NCBI GenBank assembly: GCA_946811185.2
Contig: OX328102.1
Span: forward strand, 47,779,619 to 47,843,618
Direction of reading: 5' to 3'
Source of the DNA: Hippopus hippopus
Taxonomy: Eukaryota; Mollusca; Bivalvia; Cardiida; Cardiidae
Length of the DNA: 64,000 bases
Shown here one piece after another: positions 58,490 to 64,000 of the stretch (position 1 is the stretch's first letter; each line of letters starts with the position of its first letter). A model generated the notes under the pieces. The model did not search any database, was not told the origin of the DNA, and saw nothing but the letters and a program-made list of their open reading frames with translations. The position numbers and the translations under genes were made by a program.

Positions 58490-59127
58490 AACCCTTTACC
58501 ACACAGTCCCAAGTTTTAACGACCCTTAGAAAGAGGCCTTTTGAAAACCTTGTGGGAAAAGGAGAAAATGCTGGTAACCAGCATTTTCTCCTTATCCTAC
58601 AATGTTTTCTATCCTTTTAGACACAAATTCCACCGTATGAGCGATATCAGTTTTTGTCATTTGCAAATGCTTTGAATTTGGACATGGGTAAAATTTTGTC
58701 GCGCAGTAAGGGGCCAAGCCACCTATTCTCCTCGGATTTCAGTTAACGTCTTCCATAGTTGCAAAATCTCCCCCCCCCTCCCGTTTCAAAAGCACCACTA
58801 AAGTCGCTTTTACAGTGAGTATAAATTAAGACCAGACTGCAAAGAATACGCAGCCTAATTTTGAATATAAACTGTCTAATATTTTAGACGTAGGTCTCAC
58901 CCTTCCAAAACAGACTTATAAGGCTTTACAACACAATTCCGAATTTTAACGATCTTGAGTAAGACGGCTTTGAAATCAGTGTTGGTAACCAGCATTTTCC
59001 CCTATTCCCACAATGTTTTCTATCCATTTAAAGACAATTTCCATGCTTTTAGCTGCATGTTTTTGGTCGTCTGCAAATACTTTGGATTTAAACGAAACAG
59101 AAAAGTTATCGTATAGTAAAAAGTTAA
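58490..59127 (-). mobile_element. Two M1 copies
   Basis: 58490-58712 (near-perfect core, right end GTCGCGCAGTAAGGG) and 58920-59127 (one palindrome arm deleted: ATCAGTGTTGGTAACCAGCA). 59128-59625 shows no gene. Confidence 0.8.
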
Positions 59128-59625
59128 AATCGCAATGTCTTAGGCCTTCTTTACTTATAAGACGGAGTTTCTTGAAATTTTGCCTTTCAGTTCCATTGTT
59201 GAACTGGTTTTCCCAACATAACAAAGGGAGATCAATCTTAATATGTCAATACCTAAACCAGTAAGAGTTTTTTCTCTTTAAAATTGAACACTCTCCCTCC
59301 CCACTTCGTATTAACCCACGCTAAATTCCAATATATCTTTCTTTTTGTCTTTTGATTTTTCAAGGCGCTATGTAACCGTTCTTTGGTGTGAATAAGAAGA
59401 TCAAAAGAGTACTCAGGTGAAAAAGTAACTGATGTTAATCTTTCTGTACCTCTGAAATTGTTAATTGACCTTTTGATTAAAGATAATGACCAAATTTCTT
59501 GCCAAGGGTTGACGAATTTTATTCCGACAATGTCCATTCATCTCTCACTGCTGTGTTTGGTTATGTAGAAGTTGAGTATCGAAATTTATACGTTTCTTTC
59601 CTCTTGCCTCACATACCATATCAAT

Positions 59626-59953
59626 AGGCCATACTCTGTGAAAAGGGGGTTTGATGCTCTTTGTAATGCAAGCAAGTAGTCGCGTAGGATTAACACATTT
59701 TACCTAAAAACCAACTGAACCACTAAGTATAATGAGGTAGAATGGTCTCATGCTTAACATGAAGAAAATTTACCAATTTACCATTGATTCATTCGGCTGA
59801 ATCATTTGGTAGAATGGTCCTTTGACATGCAGAAAATTCACCAAAAGCAAAAAAGTTTCAACCAAGGTCAGCCTGCGCGGACTGTGCAGGCTGACCTGAG
59901 TCGATAATGACTTTTTGCAGATGCATTAAACCCCCTTTTCACAGAGCATGGCT
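59626..59953. mobile_element. M2 copy, long, with internal duplication
   Basis: GGCCATACTCTGTGAAAAGG to CCTTTTCACAGAGCATGGCT. The segment AATGGTC..ACATGNAGAAAATT is present twice (about 59745 and 59815). Central GTCAGCCTGCGCGGACTGTG hairpin. Confidence 0.8.
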
Positions 59954-60262
59954 CATTTATAGTTGACCGTAATATTTTATTAAGTGTGGTTCTATTGATA
60001 GTTGTCTTTATGGTAGAAATAAATGTGGGATGGAAGAAACAAGCAGGTGTTTCACGGAAATTTCTTTTTCTTTTCCTTTGATATTTTTTTTTCCAAGAGC
60101 CCTTTCTCCGATGGTTGGAAAACATGGAACCGTTTGGCAAAGGATAAACTCTTTTAGCGCCAAATAAATAAAATTCAATCTCTTTCGACGGCTGAAAGAG
60201 CTACAGTCCTCTGAAACTCAAGAAGATCTCTAAATCCATTAGGCTAGACTTAACAAGCGGAC

Positions 60263-60360
60263 GGTATAGATCTAAGATCAGACTGCACATTCTGTGCAGT
60301 CTGATCTTGATCTATGCCGTCCGCAAAAGTGCTTGTTTTCGCCCATAGCGCTGAAAGAGT
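60263..60360. mobile_element. M3 hairpin, best copy
   Basis: GCGGACGGTATAGATCTAAG mirrored by CTTGATCTATGCCGTCCGC around AGACTGCACATTCTGTGCAG, then a GCTTGTTTTCGCCCATAGC tail. Confidence 0.85.
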
Positions 60361-60467
60361 TAACTAAGAGGGTAGTGAAATTCGTAGCCTGTCGCAAAAA
60401 TTAAAATGACCAGATCTATTTTCACTTATTTCTTCCTGAAACCCAGGAGTCGATGGTTTGATACCCT

Positions 60468-60585
60468 ACACCAGGGATCGTATATACATGTGTATATATG
60501 ATCCCTGTGTATATACGACCCCTGCCTACACCAGGGATCGGTCTTAAATTGTTATATATACGATCCCTGCCTACACATTTCCTCA
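60468..60585. repeat. GGGATCGTATATA tandem/inverted cluster
   Basis: CCTACACCAGGGATCG occurs twice (about 60465 and 60525), with inverted TATATGATCCCTG, TATACGACCCCTG and TATACGATCCCTGCCTACAC. Confidence 0.75.
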
Positions 60586-61108
60586 GTTTTGTAAGACTTT
60601 TGCGGTGACAATTCACATGGAAATTTTATGGCTATTCTGTGTTTCACCCTTACTAAACTAAGGATCCAAAGTGACTAACTGTGTTACAGTGCCTAGCCTC
60701 GCAACCATCTTCGTCAGATGGAATCTTATGGTGGCATATTTCTGCCATGAGATACGAGATAGCTATCATGATAATTTTAGAAAACTATCGCGACAATTTA
60801 AAGTCTCCTGGAAATTTTATCGAGATAGTGAAAACTAATCCTATCTTAGAAGTTCTTAACATATTTTTAGTCGGTCTCAAGACCGTAAAAATGATGAGAG
60901 GTTTTGTAGACTCAGCCAAATTCTTTCTCATCAGGATACCCTAAAACATCCCAAAATTAGAGTAATATACCCGAACTCAAACACACATTATGAACAAGCA
61001 CCATACTTTAATCAAGACCTGTGCCCCCTCCCCCCATCACATTTTGCTTCCTACGGGTCTGAGGGATAAACAATTTTTAAAATTGAAACCAACATGTAGG
61101 GCAGGTTG

Positions 61109-61328
61109 TTTAACTCTTTACCAAACGACAAAAAGTTAGACTGGTCCAAATTGAAAGCACTTGACAAATCAGAAGTGGCTAGAATCAAGGTATAAAAGCT
61201 TGCCTTTGATAGGGTAGAAAACATAGCAGAAAAAGAGAAAATGCTATTAGCATTTTCTTGATTTCCCACGGTGTTTTCAAAAGACTTTTCCTTAACGGTC
61301 TATAAAACTCGGGATTATTTTGTAAAGG
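61109..61328 (+). mobile_element. M1 copy
   Basis: TTTAACTCTTTACCAAACGA to GGATTATTTTGTAAAGG, core shortened to GCTATTAGC. Confidence 0.75.
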
Positions 61329-61861
61329 AAAAATCAAGATCTTCCTATCAATCCCTATCGAGCTGTTACGGGAAAGATTTACGGGTATGAAGTTATGTCG
61401 ACACCGTTTTTCATATTTCGGTTATCTTTTGACGCTATCGGCTTTTTCCTTTGAAAAGTGAAACATCCTTGTCTGTTGCCAAGAAACATGTCAACTATCT
61501 AAAGAAGGTAGACAAAACCAACTAAAAGCAGCAATATTTACCATCTCCCTACGAAGATAATCCTCTAATACCTACTGAGAAGTAAAACATTCTTCAAAAA
61601 CACTAGAATGAGCACAAAACTCAGCACAAAGGCTTCGAGAAGAGACAGGCCGAAGTCCTCTGGTTAGTTTACAAATTTTCAAGTTCATCTTTTCAGGAAA
61701 TCATACTTTGCTCAGCTATTGACGCAGCACTCGGCTTATTTTCGTCCACAGATATTTAACTAATTGTGTATTCCTTGCCTTAATAAGATTTGTTAACCCA
61801 CAAACGCTAGTAAAGCTTTGAAATCTGAGTTGCCTCCCCTGACCTTTACAAAGCGCATATT

Positions 61862-62084
61862 TTAAAGGATTGGACACCTTTATGGGATTCGTGTAATATT
61901 GCCTTTCATCGCCAAAATCGTATGGATTCGGCCAAGACTCTGGTAATCCGTACTTGATGCAGGGAACCACTGACTATCGGCCGATTGATTATGGATTACT
62001 GGAGTCTTAGCCGAATCAATACGTTTTTTTTCAGCAATGAAAGGCGATGTTAAATAATCCCATTAGGGTGCCCTATCCTTAAGA
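61862..62084. repeat. Hairpin MITE-like element
   Basis: AAAGGATTGGACACC..TTTATGGGATT..CTTTCATCGCC..GGATTCGGCCAAGACTC mirrors GAGTCTTAGCCGAATC..GGCGATG..AATCCCATTAGGGTG..CTATCCTT. Arms are about 100 bp with mismatches. Confidence 0.75.
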
Positions 62085-62859
62085 ATTAAAACATTTCATG
62101 TTTGTTTCGTAGTTAACCCATTCTGCAAGAAATGTGAAAGAAATGTGATCCATTATCAGAGAACATAGTTGTTTATTTTTTTACAGTCAATTTGCAATGA
62201 ATGATGATGAAAGCAAATTCCTACTGTTGTAACTTAATTTTGTACATTTTCATTCAAACAGGGTCCAGATTCACCAACCTTTTTTTAAATGAATGGTGTT
62301 AGTCTTATTCACAAGAATTTTCTTAAGTTGAAAACTATCACAACTTCTGATTAGCTAAACCAAATGGTCAATAAGAGGATGTGTTACTTTTTAATCTTAA
62401 TTAAGACTATAGGATGAAACTTTAGGAATGGTTGGTGAATATAGACCTAGATTTTTTTTTTTACCCCTTACCAAATAACCTGCATTTGTAAGATCCCAAG
62501 GAAGACAGATTTTAATATATAATTAACTCAAACACGATTAAAGTTTGTGTCATTCAGTATGGATGGCAAGATTCGTTACACATGTGTCAGTGTCAATAAC
62601 ATGTAGAATTTAAGATATTGGAAAATTATATGCCATTTTATTTCAGCAGAGGACCTGGTAACTGGAGAGAAAAAAACACACTAAAAAACCCTCAGTATGT
62701 CAGTCAATCACATGTAAAATTTTTATTTGATTTTTATATTATCATGGACTCTAAAGTTAAAATCCAATTTATAACAGCAGATGTACAGGTAAGGTGGACA
62801 GGTAAGGTGGATGTTTTCTGGGCTTAACTGTCTAGTACCAGACTATATAATTTTTTACT

Positions 62860-63553
62860 CATCCATTTTTAAAACATTCATAATTACAACAAATTAAATG
62901 TGGCTCAAATGATAGGATTTATCAGGGGTGTAAAATTCCACTTGTCCGCTCATATTGACGAGTAACATTTGGCTTTGGGCAAGTAGAAAAAATGCCAAGC
63001 TCATCCTGCCAGATGAGTACATTTTAAAACTATTGAATTCTAAATTTGTAAAGTAAAATTCAAATTACAGGTTATTTCACGGCGAACACAAAATGAAAGT
63101 AAAACTGAAATTTCAGAGCGTCTCTTCAATCACGATACAGGATGTTTATGTTTATTACACATGCGCATCTGTAAAGTGCTTGACGGGTTTTCTGTTCACG
63201 GCATCGGTTAGAGTAGTATACCTGTGCGATCTATGCTACAATTCCTATATTGTTAGATCGGGACAGGTTTACCAGTCAAGCCACCGGAAAAAAATAAGTA
63301 TTAAACACCGTCTACTTTGTTTATATCGACACCGTAGTATATGCAGTAGAAATGGTCATCCAAGTCCGCAAGCTGGGACAAGTGATAGTGTCATAAGGAC
63401 AAGTAACTTTTTCTACCCACTCGTCCTACAGGACAAGTTGACAAAGAAAACATTTTACACCCCTGTTTATCTTTGATACAGAAGAAAGCATTGTTGAAAA
63501 GGAAGAAAATGCTGGTCACTAACATTTTTTTCCTTTTCCCAAAATGTTTTTAA
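62860..63553 (+). mobile_element. M1 copy split by a hAT-like element
   Basis: Left part to GATAGGATTTAT (62922). The right part resumes at 63466 with TTTATCTTTGATACAGAAG; its end merges into the next M1 at 63550. An M1 end fragment lies at 62455-62520. Confidence 0.8.
62923..63465. mobile_element. hAT-like element, 543 bp, 5-bp duplication
   Basis: CAGGGGTGTAAAAT and ATTTTACACCCCTG ends, then CTTGTCC/GGACAAG, flanked by TTTAT at 62918-62922 and 63466-63470. A 127-codon ORF inside (63093-63476) overruns the element edge and matches nothing known to me. Confidence 0.85.
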
Positions 63554-63778
63554 CTCTTTACCAAACGACAAAATGTTAGACTAGTTTTAATTCAAAGCAT
63601 TTGCAGACAACAAAATAAACGTTACCCAAAAACTAAAATTTGTTTTGGGACAGGTAGAAAACATTGTGGGAAAAGGAGAAAATGCTGGTTACCAGCATTT
63701 TCTCCTTTTCCCATAATATTTTCAAAAGGCTTTTTCCTCAGGGTCGTTAAAACTCAGGATTGTGTCGTAAAGACTTAA
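63550..63778 (+). mobile_element. M1 copy at window end
   Basis: TTAA at 63550 and 63775, near-consensus left end, palindrome with one mismatch (CCCATAATATTTTC). A detached GCTTGGTAAAGTGTTAAAGG end follows at 63813-63830, then a short CATTGGAACTTGTC/GACAATTCCAATG hairpin (63878-63911). Confidence 0.88.
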
Positions 63779-64000
63779 AGGTTTCTTACTTCAGAGCATT
63801 AAAATTCCATTGCTTGGTAAAGTGTTAAAGGTTAATATCTCTTTAGTCCTTCACTAAAACCTGTGCTGTGGGTACTCATTGGAACTTGTCTGATCAAGAC
63901 AATTCCAATGAATACCTGAAATACAGATTTTGGTCATAAAATAAGGTTTTCAACTCTTAGAGAGCCAAATAAACCTGACAGACACTTTCTGCCAAAAATT

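Noticed and set aside
60681..60944. 87-codon ORF in unique sequence
   Set aside because: No motif, no splice context and no clear similarity; left unannotated.
63093..63476. 127-codon ORF as a gene
   Set aside because: It crosses the right end of the hAT-like element and has no recognisable domain.
6204..63700. Many short ORFs reading [15 protein letters not shown] or [18 protein letters not shown]
   Set aside because: These are translations of the M1 palindrome in its two orientations, not genes.

Overview
The window looks like animal nuclear DNA, most likely from a bivalve mollusc. It is AT-rich, its genes have long introns, and it is crowded with short palindromic DNA transposons, tRNA-derived SINEs and satellite-like arrays. 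The mollusc assignment is an inference from the repeat types and from the three protein sequences; no sequence search was possible.

Three conserved genes can be read exon by exon. (1) Positions 312-2896, plus strand: the last three coding exons of a novel-type (delta/theta-like) protein kinase C. The 5' part lies outside the window. (2) Positions 19876-27751, plus strand: a complete six-exon HMGB gene, 202 residues, with two HMG boxes and an acidic tail. A CCAAT/E-box promoter lies upstream and a poly(A) signal at 28847. (3) Positions 39080-56145, minus strand: a SET/TAF-I (NAP family) histone chaperone. Its exons are phase-consistent and give either a canonical ~278-residue protein or a ~466-residue form with a long, unusual C-terminal tail. 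A spliced 5' UTR exon lies near 56776-56900. HMGB and SET are convergent. Both encode general chromatin proteins, but nothing here shows that they act together.

Most of the rest is repeats. The dominant one, called M1 here, is a ~200-230 bp MITE. It is flanked by TTAA, has ends reading CYCTTTACC, and is centred on a 67-bp perfect palindrome. I count roughly 90 copies or fragments by eye, about one per 700 bp, in both orientations. They occur in introns, in the kinase 3' UTR region, 6 nt past an HMGB splice donor, in end-to-end chains sharing a TTAA, and inside other repeats. The TTAA target and CCC-type end point to mobilisation by a piggyBac-superfamily transposase, none of which is visible here.

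Other families are: M2 and M4 (hairpin MITEs with CTGTGAAAAGGGGG-type or GCAACACGCGAAAAGG ends), M3 (GATCAGACTGCAC hairpins), two SINE types, two hAT-like elements with 5-bp duplications, a THAP-bearing P-element-like insertion, two decayed zinc-finger/hAT-type pseudogenes, a 42-bp satellite, a ~160-bp tandem-repeat element, and a ~1.5-1.9 kb triplication inside the largest SET intron.

Layout: 1-2.9 kb kinase; 2.9-19.6 kb intergenic repeats with the satellite; 19.6-28.9 kb HMGB; 28.9-38.9 kb intergenic; 39-57 kb SET; 57-64 kb intergenic repeats. Repeat borders were read by eye and are good to a few bases where TTAA or a duplication is given, otherwise to about 10-20 bases.
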